From positions 1-48,483 of the forward strand of contig CAJOLI010000019.1 of NCBI GenBank assembly GCA_905235285.1: a stretch of DNA of 48,483 nt. The letters run 5' to 3'. The translations under genes were made by a program, and so were the position numbers. Origin of the DNA: an uncultured Bacteroidaceae bacterium. GTDB lineage: Bacteria; Bacteroidota; Bacteroidia; Bacteroidales; Bacteroidaceae. Of the stretch, positions 17,597 through 26,153 are shown piece by piece. Under the pieces are notes generated by a model. That model was not told the DNA's origin. It did not search any database and worked only from the letters and a program-made list of their open reading frames with translations. Numbering within the stretch: the first letter of the stretch is position 1; every line of letters begins with the position of its first letter.

Positions 17597-19183
17597 TCAC
17601 TGCAAAGCCAATGGTGGCTCGCGGCTGGCATTGGGTGCGCGAATTCGCAGGCAACGGGCTATCGTTGGGGCGATGGCTGTTGCCGTAGTTGCTGCTGTGA
17701 CCTTTGCAGGCAGCACCTCGGGGCCGAGCACGAACATAGGATATGATGTGTACGGATGTCCCTTTGCTGTTTGTTCAGTATTATTCTGCGAAATGATTTT
17801 CCATCCTGGAAGAATATCTACTACGATGTCACCCGAACGAGTTGCTGACCATGCGTTGCGGGCAAGTGTCAGTTCGGGCGTGCGTACACCTACGGCAAAC
17901 GAGCGCGAACTGTAGACCTCGCCAACGCCCTCCATTTGTGCGATGAATGCCTCGCTCTCGGCCAAAACGTCGTTCAGCTGCAGCTGCTGTTGCTCTACGA
18001 CTTTCTTGTCGATGTAAATCTGGTTGCCGTAACTTGCTTCAACGTACTGTGCTTGGCCAAACTTGGCTCCGAGGTACATGTTAAGGAGCATGGCTGCTCG
18101 TGTGACGTTGAATGTGCCGGCTTCTATAGTAGACTTGCCCTCAGAGCCGTCGTAGCCAGTAGATGTGATGACGAACAGCACTCGCTCCTGCCCGAAGCGC
18201 TGCTGCAGGGTGGTGATGAGCTTTGCCAGCGCACCGTCGAGACGGACGTAAGTGTCCTGCAGCTCAGAAGGGCAGGTGTCTATCTGCTGATTGTTGAAAG
18301 TTCCTGCATAAAGCCCTATAGACAGAATGTCGGGCGTGTAGTCTGTACCCAGCTTGGTCGACTCGGCGCAGAATGTTGCCCGAACGACTTCATCGTTGAC
18401 AAGGGCAGAAGTCTTGAACTGGTGGAAGCGGTGGCTGCCTGAGAATGTGTGCTTGAATGCTTTTGCCTCAGCATCGGTGGTGTGGTAGTAGAGGAACGAT
18501 GGGTAGGCGTTGTCGAACGAAGGCTCCCACTTAGCGTGGGCAACCTGCTGTGCCGGATTCTCTGTGGCGTTGTAGCGAGCTACCCATTCGGGCATCGGAC
18601 CGTAGAATGATGTTCCGGCCCATAACCCTTTATCGTTGTTAATCCAGAACGCACCGTCGGCTACGTGTCCGGCCATGAAGACGGCCATATCGCGCTCAGG
18701 TGCTATGCTGTACACGATTGCCTTGCGTGCCGTGGCTTGCTTCAGCTCGTCAGTGATTGTGGATGTAAGCAGGTAGTTGGGCGAGGACTTCTCGGCTGTC
18801 TCGTAACCTGAATAACGTGAGTCATCAACGCAGAAGACAGGCTGCAACGTCTTGCGCGACAGCCATGTCAGCGATGGCACGCCATTGGTGCGCGGCGGTG
18901 CTCCTGTAACCAGCGAAGCCACTGCCGAAGCACGGTCTACGGGCGAGAAGTCTTGTTGGACATCGCTGTAGTAGCGCCCTTGGCTCATCAACCGTTTGAA
19001 CCCGTCCTCACCGTACAACGGAGAAAACATCTCGAGATAATCAGTACGCAACTGGTCAATAAGGATATTGACCACCAAACGTGGTAATTCCGTCGGAGCC
19101 TGAGCATCGACACTTATGATGGATATAAGTGCCATGAGTGACGTCAGAAGACGTGTGCGTGTTATGGTCGTGTGTGTGGTTAT
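17597..19183 (-). CDS. Exported alkaline-phosphatase-superfamily protein with degenerate metal site
   Basis: At least 512 residues. From Met at 19135 the N-terminus (MALISIISVDAQA) is too short and uncharged for a signal peptide. The frame stays open to 19187 and adds ITRTRLLTSL, which completes a normal signal peptide; a non-AUG start such as ATA at 19181-19183, overlapping the upstream stop, is therefore likely (upper limit given here). Numbering from Met 19135, the fold is recognisable (VVNILIDQLRTDYLEMFSPLYG with the first metal Asp at 27; ASLVTGAPPRTNGV), with Ser70 at the nucleophile position. However, the segments that normally carry TDxxGH and ADHG read IGLYAGTFN (273-281) and ITSTGYDG (323-330), so several metal ligands are absent. 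It may be a pseudo-enzyme or binding protein. It sits between the DUF4105 and secA genes. Confidence 0.75.
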   Translation of the reverse strand: MTTHTTITRTRLLTSLMALISIISVDAQAPTELPRLVVNILIDQLRTDYLEMFSPLYGEDGFKRLMSQGRYYSDVQQDFSPVDRASAVASLVTGAPPRTNGVPSLTWLSRKTLQPVFCVDDSRYSGYETAEKSSPNYLLTSTITDELKQATARKAIVYSIAPERDMAVFMAGHVADGAFWINNDKGLWAGTSFYGPMPEWVARYNATENPAQQVAHAKWEPSFDNAYPSFLYYHTTDAEAKAFKHTFSGSHRFHQFKTSALVNDEVVRATFCAESTKLGTDYTPDILSIGLYAGTFNNQQIDTCPSELQDTYVRLDGALAKLITTLQQRFGQERVLFVITSTGYDGSEGKSTIEAGTFNVTRAAMLLNMYLGAKFGQAQYVEASYGNQIYIDKKVVEQQQLQLNDVLAESEAFIAQMEGVGEVYSSRSFAVGVRTPELTLARNAWSATRSGDIVVDILPGWKIISQNNTEQTAKGHPYTSYPMFVLGPEVLPAKVTAATTATAIAPTIARCLRIRAPNASREPPLALQ

Positions 19184-20484
19184 GACTTACGATATACTAA
19201 AATGTGAACTATAGCCCGACTGAGCAAAAGCAGTGCCACAGGCAGGATGGACTGGCTGAAATGTTGCGGAACAACGAAGTAGAGGGCCACGAAGGTCAGG
19301 AGCCAAGCGGCCGCTATGGTATGATAGACATGGCCTTGGCGGCGTATATCTGCCTTGATTATGGCGTAGAAGAAGAACAGCGGCAGAGGGTTAAGCACCC
19401 ATATCTGCCAATTTGACGCTACGCCGGGGTGCTCCGACGCTACCGACATGAACGTAAGCAGCACGCCGGCAAGGCTCTGCAACGTCAGCAGCACCGCATC
19501 GATGGGCCAGATGATGCGGCCGTGTAGCAGCTCGAAGAGGGCGAGCAGCACGCCGGCAGCGAGAATGCTCCAGGCTAAGGCTGCAGGCGTGAATGGCACC
19601 TGTGGCAGCTGCCCAGCCGCCAGGGCCTGACGTTCGGCGTTCTCCGCCAGCAGTTCGTGGCGCTCGCTCACAAATGGGCGAAGTGCTTTGCGGCCAGCAT
19701 CTATGAAGGCGCTGTCGGCATAGTGCATCATGTAGATGGGCGAAAACATCTCATCGCGCTCCACGATTGCTGTGTCCACTGTAACGCCAAGCAGCAGGTC
19801 GTTGCCTTCGCGCGCCCAGGGATGGCCTTCGGTGAATTCGTAAAGAATAGTGCGGAACGAGTTGCGCTGTGGGCGTACGGGATATACCACGTTGCCTCGT
19901 ATGTTGGCCTCAATGATATCGCGGGCTTTCGTAGTGCAGTTGTTGCGGAAAATATTGTAACGATATTCGCGATTTTCAGGGAGAATGTTGGAGTAGAGGT
20001 CAGAAGCCAGTGCGCTCGCCTCAGAGGAATTTAGGTTCAGGACCTGCTCGGTGACGGATGACCCGCGCTGAGCATATTCTGCTATGAAGTCGCAGAAGTC
20101 TTGCGGGACTACCATATAATCGCACTGCCCGAGCACGAAGCGCCAGATGAAATGGGGCTGCTCAAAGCTGAAGACGCCGTAATTGAAGACTTGGTCGATG
20201 CCACGAGCTGCACTGCGTACACGGATGGCGGTGTGGCCGTATAGCTCATAAACCTCCTGACCTGGCGAACATGTGAGCAGGCTAATGACGAAGGCGCTGT
20301 CGGGCTGTGGTGTTGCTTCAGCAACCAAGGCGGAATCAGCGGCAATGGCAGAGACTGCTGATGGGGCAGAAACAGATGCTGTTGCCGTTTCTGCAGCCAA
20401 GCCCCTGCCAGTGTCCTGTGCCGACATGTTAGCGGAGACTAGTAGTGCGCCCCCCATGAGTGTAAAGAGAAACCAACGTTTCAT
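19180..20484 (-). CDS. DUF4105 / Lnb-type membrane protein (candidate lipoprotein N-acyltransferase)
   Basis: 434 residues from ATG 20484; a start further upstream would overlap the promoter box. The signal peptide (MKRWFLFTLMGGALLVSANMSAQ) is followed by a periplasmic DUF4105 domain with the papain-like pair His84 (ELYGHTAIRV) and Cys183 (FRNNCTTKARDI), and then about five membrane helices (295-434). Members of this family were identified in Bacteroides as Lnb, which N-acylates lipoproteins; the assignment here rests on domain and topology. It fits an export neighbourhood, since the next two genes on the strand are an exported protein and secA. Its stop overlaps the probable start of the phosphatase-like gene. 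Confidence 0.75.
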   Translation of the reverse strand: MKRWFLFTLMGGALLVSANMSAQDTGRGLAAETATASVSAPSAVSAIAADSALVAEATPQPDSAFVISLLTCSPGQEVYELYGHTAIRVRSAARGIDQVFNYGVFSFEQPHFIWRFVLGQCDYMVVPQDFCDFIAEYAQRGSSVTEQVLNLNSSEASALASDLYSNILPENREYRYNIFRNNCTTKARDIIEANIRGNVVYPVRPQRNSFRTILYEFTEGHPWAREGNDLLLGVTVDTAIVERDEMFSPIYMMHYADSAFIDAGRKALRPFVSERHELLAENAERQALAAGQLPQVPFTPAALAWSILAAGVLLALFELLHGRIIWPIDAVLLTLQSLAGVLLTFMSVASEHPGVASNWQIWVLNPLPLFFFYAIIKADIRRQGHVYHTIAAAWLLTFVALYFVVPQHFSQSILPVALLLLSRAIVHILVYRKS

Positions 20485-20493
20485 AATTGGCCG

Positions 20494-20501
20494 CAAAGGT
20501 A
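20494..20501 (-). promoter_or_regulatory. Promoter -7 box (TACCTTTG) for the DUF4105/Lnb gene
   Basis: TACCTTTG on the minus strand ends only 9 bp before the ATG at 20484. With the usual start site about 6-7 bp downstream of the box, the mRNA would have almost no leader. The 20502-20781 stretch holds nothing else recognisable. Confidence 0.55.
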
Positions 20502-20781
20502 CAATAAAAACGTGAAAGAGAGAAAGGTAAAGGCAAAAAAATGGAGATTTTTTACTTATTTAAGTTTCGCTTATGTTAGCTTGTTTGTCTAATCTCGGTT
20601 TGTAACGGATTGGCGGCGGAGCGCAGAGGACGCGGATGCTGCTGGGATTATCAGCTTCACTCCCTCTTCTGCTTGCAAACAAAGGAAAACATTTTCAAGG
20701 ATATAACAATCAATTCACAAAGTTTATGCCGCTGATAGCAACTTTTCACATTTCTTTTTCGTCCAACCTGTGAAGATATAT

Positions 20782-20789
20782 TACCTTTG
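20782..20789 (+). promoter_or_regulatory. Promoter -7 box (TACCTTTG) for the exporter operon
   Basis: TACCTTTG ends 9 bp before the ATG at 20799, mirroring the divergent Lnb promoter; the transcript is probably leaderless or nearly so. A possible TTG start at 20787 would overlap the box and is unlikely. Confidence 0.55.
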
Positions 20790-20798
20790 CATCCGATT

Positions 20799-21461
20799 AT
20801 GATTCACCTCGAAGGCTTACATAAGACATACCAGGGAGCCCAGCCGCTCCATGTGCTTAAAGGTATCGACCTCGACATCGCCGAGGGCGAACTGGTCAGC
20901 ATCATGGGTGCAAGTGGCTCTGGGAAGAGTACCTTATTAAATATATTAGGTATCCTCGACGACTACGACGAGGGCGACTACCACCTGGCAGGCACGCTGA
21001 TCAAGAACCTCAGCGAGACGCGTGCTGCAGAGTACCGCAACCGCATGATTGGCTTTATCTTCCAATCGTTCAACCTCATAGGCTTCAAGACGGCTGTGGA
21101 GAATGTGGAGCTGCCGCTGTTCTATCAGGGTGTCTCGCGTCGTAAGCGTCATCAAATAGCCATGGAGGAGCTTGCAAAGATGGGGCTGACGGACTGGGCC
21201 GGTCACTACCCGAACGAGATGTCGGGCGGACAGCGGCAACGCGTGGCCATAGCACGGGCTTTGGTGACGCGCCCGAAGATAATCCTGGCCGATGAGCCCA
21301 CGGGTGCCCTGGACTCAAAGACAGGCGTAGAGGTTATGGAGCTGCTCAAGCTACTCAACCGCGAGGAGCACATCACGATGATAATCGTCACTCACGATCC
21401 GAATGTGGCTGCGCAGACCAACCGTATCATTCGTATCAAGGACGGGAAGATTGAGAGTTGA
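20799..21461 (+). CDS. ABC transporter ATPase, LolD/MacB-type
   Basis: 220 residues from ATG 20799. Walker A ([12 protein letters not shown]), the Q-loop [11 protein letters not shown], signature [15 protein letters not shown], Walker [13 protein letters not shown] and the switch His (VTHDP) are all intact. It energises the two MacB-type permeases encoded downstream. The gap to the first permease (133 bp) contains repeat-derived sequence, unlike the tight junctions in the rest of the operon. Such operons export lipoproteins, peptides or toxic compounds; the substrate is not predictable. Confidence 0.92.
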   Translation: MIHLEGLHKTYQGAQPLHVLKGIDLDIAEGELVSIMGASGSGKSTLLNILGILDDYDEGDYHLAGTLIKNLSETRAAEYRNRMIGFIFQSFNLIGFKTAVENVELPLFYQGVSRRKRHQIAMEELAKMGLTDWAGHYPNEMSGGQRQRVAIARALVTRPKIILADEPTGALDSKTGVEVMELLKLLNREEHITMIIVTHDPNVAAQTNRIIRIKDGKIES

Positions 21462-21474
21462 AAGGATGCGGGCG

Positions 21475-21544
21475 ACGCTTGTAGTTGAAAGTTCTTTGCA
21501 AGCGTGCTCGGCATTCCGTATGGTGACGCTAGACACTTCAAGAA
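21475..21544 (+). repeat. Hairpin plus solo 35-bp-module copy in the exporter operon
   Basis: ACGCTTG (21475-21481) pairs with CAAGCGT (21499-21505). Directly after it comes GCTCGGC, a spacer, and GACGCTAGACACTTCAAGAA (21525-21544), which matches the 3' half of the module at 18 of 20 positions. It lies between the ATPase and permease genes. Confidence 0.6.
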
Positions 21545-21594
21545 GCGAGCAAACTCGAGCGGACATTTGAAAATTGGCAATTGGAAATTGAGTA

Positions 21595-22854
21595 ATGATA
21601 GAACTTTTGAGTGAGATATGGCAGACAGCGCGGCGCAACAAGCTGCGCACCTCGCTGACGGGTTTCGCCGTGGCCTGGGGTATCTTCATGCTTATAGTGT
21701 TGCTCGGTGCCGGCAATGGCTTGCTTAATGCTCAGCTAACTAACAACGACCGCTGGGTCGACAACTCGATGATGGTGTTTGGCGGCATGACGTCGAAGGC
21801 TCATGACGGTCTGAAAGAAGGTCGTGAAGTGAGCCTCGAGGACAATGATTTGGTGACCACGCAGACGCGCTTCTCTTCGAACATTGACAAGGCGGGTGCT
21901 ATCCTCTACGAAAATGGCAGCACAATTACTTTCGGCGAGAACTATGTCAGCGGCAGCCTGCGCGGCGTATATCCGATGGATTCTGAAATCAACAAAACGA
22001 AGCTGGCCACAGGACGCTTTATCAACGATATAGACATACGCGACCAGCGAAAGGTCGTCATACTGCCAGAGAATCAGGCTCGCGAACTGATACCCGAGAA
22101 CCCGCGGCGCCTGCTGGGGCAGACCGTTAAGATTGGCGAGATGGCTTTCACCGTAGTAGGTTTGGAACAGGAGGACAAAAGCCGTATGAGCAGCGACGCT
22201 ACGGTGCCTTTCACGACGTTGCAGACTATATATAACCGAGGTAAACAGGTCGGGAGGATCAATTTTACCTTCCACGGCCTCGACACAGAGCAGGCCAACG
22301 AAGACTTCGAGCACCACTACCGCGCCGCCATCAACCGCAACCATCGTGCCGCACCTGATGATGAAGAGTCTATCTGGATATGGAACCGCTTTACGCAGGC
22401 TCTGCAGATGCAGAAGGGGACGAGTATCATCCGCACAGCTCTGTGGGTCATCGGCCTTTTCACGCTGCTTAGCGGCATTGTAGGCGTCTCGAACATCATG
22501 CTCATCTCCGTTCGCGAACGCACACGAGAGTTTGGCATACGCAAGGCCATCGGAGCATCGCCTCTCTCAATCCTGCGCATCATCATCACTGAGAGCGTAG
22601 CCGTGACCGGATTCTTCGGATATTTTGGTATGCTTTTAGGCATCTTCGCTAACCTCTATATGGACGCCACTCTGGGCTCAAAACCCATCGAGACGGGTCT
22701 GTTCACCACGACGATGTTTGTAAATCCCACGGTCAGCCTCGGCACGTGCGTTGCCGTAACCATAGTACTAATCCTTGCAGGAACCATTGCGGGCCTCGTA
22801 CCGGCCATGAAGGCCGCCCGCATCCGTCCCATTGAAGCCTTGAGAGCCGAATGA
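21595..22854 (+). CDS. MacB-type ABC permease
   Basis: 419 residues. The MacB layout is clear: one N-terminal membrane helix (about 20-42, TSLTGFAVAWGIFMLIVLLGAG), a large MacB periplasmic core domain (about 45-275), and three C-terminal helices forming the FtsX domain (about 280-410), with GIVGVSNIMLISVRERTREFGIRKAIGASP as the conserved coupling segment. Its stop overlaps the next permease start (ATGA), so the two are translationally coupled and probably form a heterodimer. Confidence 0.92.
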   Translation: MIELLSEIWQTARRNKLRTSLTGFAVAWGIFMLIVLLGAGNGLLNAQLTNNDRWVDNSMMVFGGMTSKAHDGLKEGREVSLEDNDLVTTQTRFSSNIDKAGAILYENGSTITFGENYVSGSLRGVYPMDSEINKTKLATGRFINDIDIRDQRKVVILPENQARELIPENPRRLLGQTVKIGEMAFTVVGLEQEDKSRMSSDATVPFTTLQTIYNRGKQVGRINFTFHGLDTEQANEDFEHHYRAAINRNHRAAPDDEESIWIWNRFTQALQMQKGTSIIRTALWVIGLFTLLSGIVGVSNIMLISVRERTREFGIRKAIGASPLSILRIIITESVAVTGFFGYFGMLLGIFANLYMDATLGSKPIETGLFTTTMFVNPTVSLGTCVAVTIVLILAGTIAGLVPAMKAARIRPIEALRAE

Positions 22855-24095
22855 GAATAGATATTGACGCATACCACGAACTGCTCGAGACGCTACTCCG
22901 CAACAAGGCGCGCTCCTTTCTGACTGGCTTCGGCGTCTTCTGGGGCGTCTTCATGCTAGTTGCACTCATCGGCGGCGGAGCCGGCATGAAGGACATGCTC
23001 TCGGCTAACTTCGAGGGCTTTGCCACTAATGCCGCCATCATCTGGGGGCAGCCGACGACGAAGCCCTTCCACGGCTTACGCAAGGGACGCACGTGGTCGC
23101 TATCGACAGGCGACATCGAGCGTCTGCGGGCTCAAGTGCCACAGCTCGACGTAATCTCGCCTTTGGCTTCCAACTGGGGCGTTCAGGCTGTCAACGGTGA
23201 TCATAAGTACAACTGCAACGTCAAAGGGCAACTACCCAGCTATGCCGACGTTGAGGCTCCAAAGATATTCTACGGCCGCTTCATCAATGATATGGATATT
23301 GCGCAGCAGAGAAAGGTATGCGTCCTGGGCAAGAAGGTCTACAAGACTCTCTTCCCTGGAGGAGGCGATCCGTGTGGACAGATGGTGCGTCTGGATTCGG
23401 CGTATTATTCGGTCATCGGAGTTAATTATGCCGCAGGCAACATTAACATCAACGGATCGGCAGAAGAAGCCGTCGTAATCCCTCTCTCGCTTATGCAGAG
23501 GGCTTTCAATATGGGCGACCGCATCGACCTCATAGCCATCACTGCTCATCGCGGCACAGCCATCAGCGACATCACTCCACGCATACGCGAGGTCATTGCC
23601 CGTGCTCACGACGTAGATCCGACGGACGAGAAAGCCGTCATGGTGTTCAACACCGAGGTGCTCTTTGGGATTATGGACAACCTCTTTTCGGGCGTTGACC
23701 TGCTCATATGGCTCGTCGGCATAGGCACGCTCTTGGCGGGAGCCATCGGAGTGTCGAATATCATGATGGTGACCGTTAAGGAACGCACCACCGAGATAGG
23801 CATACGGCGTGCCATCGGCGCTACGCCACGCATGATACTCTCACAAATAATCTCCGAAAGCATCCTGCTCACGGCCGTGGCGGGCCTGAGCGGCATCCTC
23901 TTCTCGGTAGTAGTGCTGCAGATGATGGAGCTGGGCTTCACAGAGGACGGCATCGCCAAAGGCCATTTCCAGGTGACGTTCTGGACAGCTATCGGCGCAG
24001 CCGCACTTCTGGCAGCTCTCGGAGTCCTCGCCGGACTGGCTCCGGCGGCACGTGCTATGGCCATAAAACCTGTTGACGCTATGCGAGAGGAGTAA
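22851..24095 (+). CDS. MacB-type ABC permease, second subunit
   Basis: 414 residues, paralogous to the preceding permease: N-terminal helix (SFLTGFGVFWGVFMLVALIGGG), periplasmic core, and FtsX domain with GAIGVSNIMMVTVKERTTEIGIRRAIGATP. The start overlaps the previous stop by four bases. It likely pairs with the first permease in one transporter. The membrane-fusion gene follows after 61 bp. Confidence 0.92.
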   Translation: MRIDIDAYHELLETLLRNKARSFLTGFGVFWGVFMLVALIGGGAGMKDMLSANFEGFATNAAIIWGQPTTKPFHGLRKGRTWSLSTGDIERLRAQVPQLDVISPLASNWGVQAVNGDHKYNCNVKGQLPSYADVEAPKIFYGRFINDMDIAQQRKVCVLGKKVYKTLFPGGGDPCGQMVRLDSAYYSVIGVNYAAGNININGSAEEAVVIPLSLMQRAFNMGDRIDLIAITAHRGTAISDITPRIREVIARAHDVDPTDEKAVMVFNTEVLFGIMDNLFSGVDLLIWLVGIGTLLAGAIGVSNIMMVTVKERTTEIGIRRAIGATPRMILSQIISESILLTAVAGLSGILFSVVVLQMMELGFTEDGIAKGHFQVTFWTAIGAAALLAALGVLAGLAPAARAMAIKPVDAMREE

Positions 24096-24156
24096 TAGTG
24101 TATTTATAGTAACCCCCTTAAACTTTAAAGCTACGGCCCACGCCGTGATATTGACG

Positions 24157-25287
24157 ATGAAAAAATTCTTTCGACTTCTGGCTTTCGCCCTCGTGGCGCT
24201 GCTTTTCTTCGGTACGTTCGTGTTCCTATACCTAAATTCGCGACCCAAGCCGGTGCTCTACGAGACGCTGACGCCGTCGGTGCGTAACCTTTCAAAGACA
24301 ACGATTGTCACGGGTAAGATTGAGCCGCGTGATGAGGTGGCGGTGAAGCCGCAGATCTCGGGCATCATCACCGAACTGCTCAAGGAGGCCGGCCAGCGTG
24401 TCGAGGCCGGCGAGGTCATCGCCAAGCTGAAGGTCATCCCCGACATGAATCAGCTGGCCAGCGCCCAGAGCCGCGTACGCCTGGCGTGCCTCAATAGCGA
24501 GCAGGCCAAGACGGACTACGAGCGGCAGAAGACGCTCTACGATAAAGGTCTCATCTCGGCCAACGACTACGAGAAGGTGCGGCAGGCTTACAACCAATCG
24601 CGCGAGGAGGTGCGTGTGGCGCAAGAGCAGTTGGAACTGACGCGCGACGGCGTGTCGGCCAGCAACGCTTCGTCGTCGAACACGCTTGTGCGCTCGACCA
24701 TCAGCGGTATCATACTTGATGTGCCGGTTAAGGTTGGTAACTCGGTGATTCTCAGTAATACTTTCAATGATGGTACAACCATTGCTTCAGTTGCCGATAT
24801 GAGCAATCTAATCTTCCGCGGAAACATAGACGAGACGGAAGTAGGGCACCTTCAGACCGGCATGCCGATGGAGATAAGTATAGGTGCACTGCAGGACGTC
24901 CGTTTCTCGGCAGCACTTGAGTACATAAGCCCAAAAGCGGCGGCCACCACGGGCGGCGCAAACCAGTTTGAGATAAAAGCTGCAGTGCGCTTGCCCGAAG
25001 GCACCGACAGTGGTCGCCTGCGCAGTGGCTACAGTGCTACAGCACAAATTGTGCTTGAGGAGGCAAAGAATGTGCTCACCATACCTGAAGCAGCCATTGA
25101 GTTCAGTGGCGACAGCACCTTCGTCTATGTCATCACGGATGCTCGCGCCGTGCCTCCCGTGTATGAGCGTCGCGCCGTAGTCACTGGTCTCTCCGACGGC
25201 ATTAACATTGAAGTGCGCTCGGGGCTTAAGAAGGGCGAAGAGGTGCGAGGCAACGTCATTCAGACGACAACGCCCAAGGACGTGTAG
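24157..25287 (+). CDS. Membrane-fusion (HlyD/MacA-type) periplasmic adaptor
   Basis: 376 residues from ATG 24157. A single N-terminal anchor (FFRLLAFALVALLFFGTFVFLYL) is followed by the biotinyl-lipoyl-like half (VKPQISGIITELLKEAGQRVEAGEVIAKL), a coiled-coil hairpin (about 105-180, SAQSRVRLACLNSEQAKTDYERQ), the second lipoyl half (STISGIILDVPVKVGNSV), and beta-barrel and membrane-proximal domains. It links the inner membrane permeases to an outer membrane channel. No TolC-like gene accompanies it here, so the channel must be encoded elsewhere. It converges with the kinase gene at 25303. Confidence 0.9.
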   Translation: MKKFFRLLAFALVALLFFGTFVFLYLNSRPKPVLYETLTPSVRNLSKTTIVTGKIEPRDEVAVKPQISGIITELLKEAGQRVEAGEVIAKLKVIPDMNQLASAQSRVRLACLNSEQAKTDYERQKTLYDKGLISANDYEKVRQAYNQSREEVRVAQEQLELTRDGVSASNASSSNTLVRSTISGIILDVPVKVGNSVILSNTFNDGTTIASVADMSNLIFRGNIDETEVGHLQTGMPMEISIGALQDVRFSAALEYISPKAAATTGGANQFEIKAAVRLPEGTDSGRLRSGYSATAQIVLEEAKNVLTIPEAAIEFSGDSTFVYVITDARAVPPVYERRAVVTGLSDGINIEVRSGLKKGEEVRGNVIQTTTPKDV

Positions 25288-25302
25288 TGAGTGGGCTGAG
25301 CA

Positions 25303-25917
25303 CTAGCTGAAGAGTCCGTATAGCTCGGCATCAATGAGATCGGTGACCTGCTGCAGGGCTTGCGGGTCGTTGCCGAACTTGCAGTTGTCGCCGTCTACAA
25401 TGATGAGGCGGCCCTTGTAGCCGCTGATCCACTGCTCGTAGCGCTCGCTCAGTCCTTGGAGGTAATCGATGCGGATGCTTTGCTCGAAGTCGCGGCCTCG
25501 CTTCTGTATTTGAGCTATCAGCGTCGGGATTGACGCGCGGATATAGATCATAAGGTCTGGCAGCTTCACGAGCGACATCATAAGATCGAAGAGGTCTGTG
25601 TAGTTTTCGAAATCGCGGTCGCTCATGTAGCCCTGGGCGTGGAGGTTGGGCGCGAAGATGCGGGCGTCCTCGAATATTGTGCGGTCTTGTATTACTGTGT
25701 CCGTGCTCTTTGCTATCTCCACGACGTCCTTAAAACGTTTGTTTAGGAAGTAGATCTGGAGGTTGAACGACCAGCGGCTCATGTCTTTGTAGAAGTCGTC
25801 GAGATAGGGATTGAAATCGACGGGCTCGAAGCGGGCTGTCCAGCCGTAGTGGGCAGCCAGGAGCTTTGTAAGGGTAGTCTTGCCGCTACCTATATTCCCT
25901 GCGATGGCTATATGCAT
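25303..25917 (-). CDS. Deoxynucleoside kinase (dNK family), copy 1
   Basis: 204 residues. It phosphorylates deoxynucleosides for salvage in the cytoplasm. The P-loop is GNIGSGKTTLTK (7-18), the catalytic Asp-Arg pair is D78-R79 in VIQDRTIFEDARIF, and the lid/arginine region is IQKRGRDFEQSI. The length is normal for bacterial dAK/dGK enzymes. It is a close paralogue of the kinase at 26154-26780, with an identical P-loop and shared motifs such as RWSFNLQIYFL and RGRDFEQS. Its 5' gap (25918-26153) holds a 22-bp tandem array. Specificity (dA, dG or other) cannot be told. Confidence 0.88.
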   Translation of the reverse strand: MHIAIAGNIGSGKTTLTKLLAAHYGWTARFEPVDFNPYLDDFYKDMSRWSFNLQIYFLNKRFKDVVEIAKSTDTVIQDRTIFEDARIFAPNLHAQGYMSDRDFENYTDLFDLMMSLVKLPDLMIYIRASIPTLIAQIQKRGRDFEQSIRIDYLQGLSERYEQWISGYKGRLIIVDGDNCKFGNDPQALQQVTDLIDAELYGLFS

Positions 25918-25970
25918 TTTTTGGGGGGTAGATTAGGGATTATTAAAAGGATTAGGGATTAGAGATTAGA

Positions 25971-26058
25971 GCAAAAGTCTTAAGGGTTATGCGCAAAAGT
26001 CTTAAGGGTTTTGGGCAAAAGTCCTAAGGGTTCCGAGCGAAAGGGTTAAGGGTTTTGT
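25971..26058 (-). repeat. Tandem array, 4 x 22 bp, between the two kinase genes
   Basis: Four units of exactly 22 bp (25971, 25993, 26015, 26037). Plus-strand unit consensus begins GCAAAAGTCTTAAGGGTTTT. Each unit has dyad symmetry AAAAnnCTTAAGnnTTTT. Units 3 and 4 are more diverged. There are no spacers, so it is not a CRISPR. It lies after the 3' end of the kinase gene ending at 26154. Confidence 0.85.
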
Positions 26059-26153
26059 TCCGAGGACTGAATCCATTAGTGGGGTGGGGCTGTTATTTTT
26101 ATGCTTTAATCTGTCATTTGTCATGTGCAAGCGTAAGAGAGTTGTATAAGATA

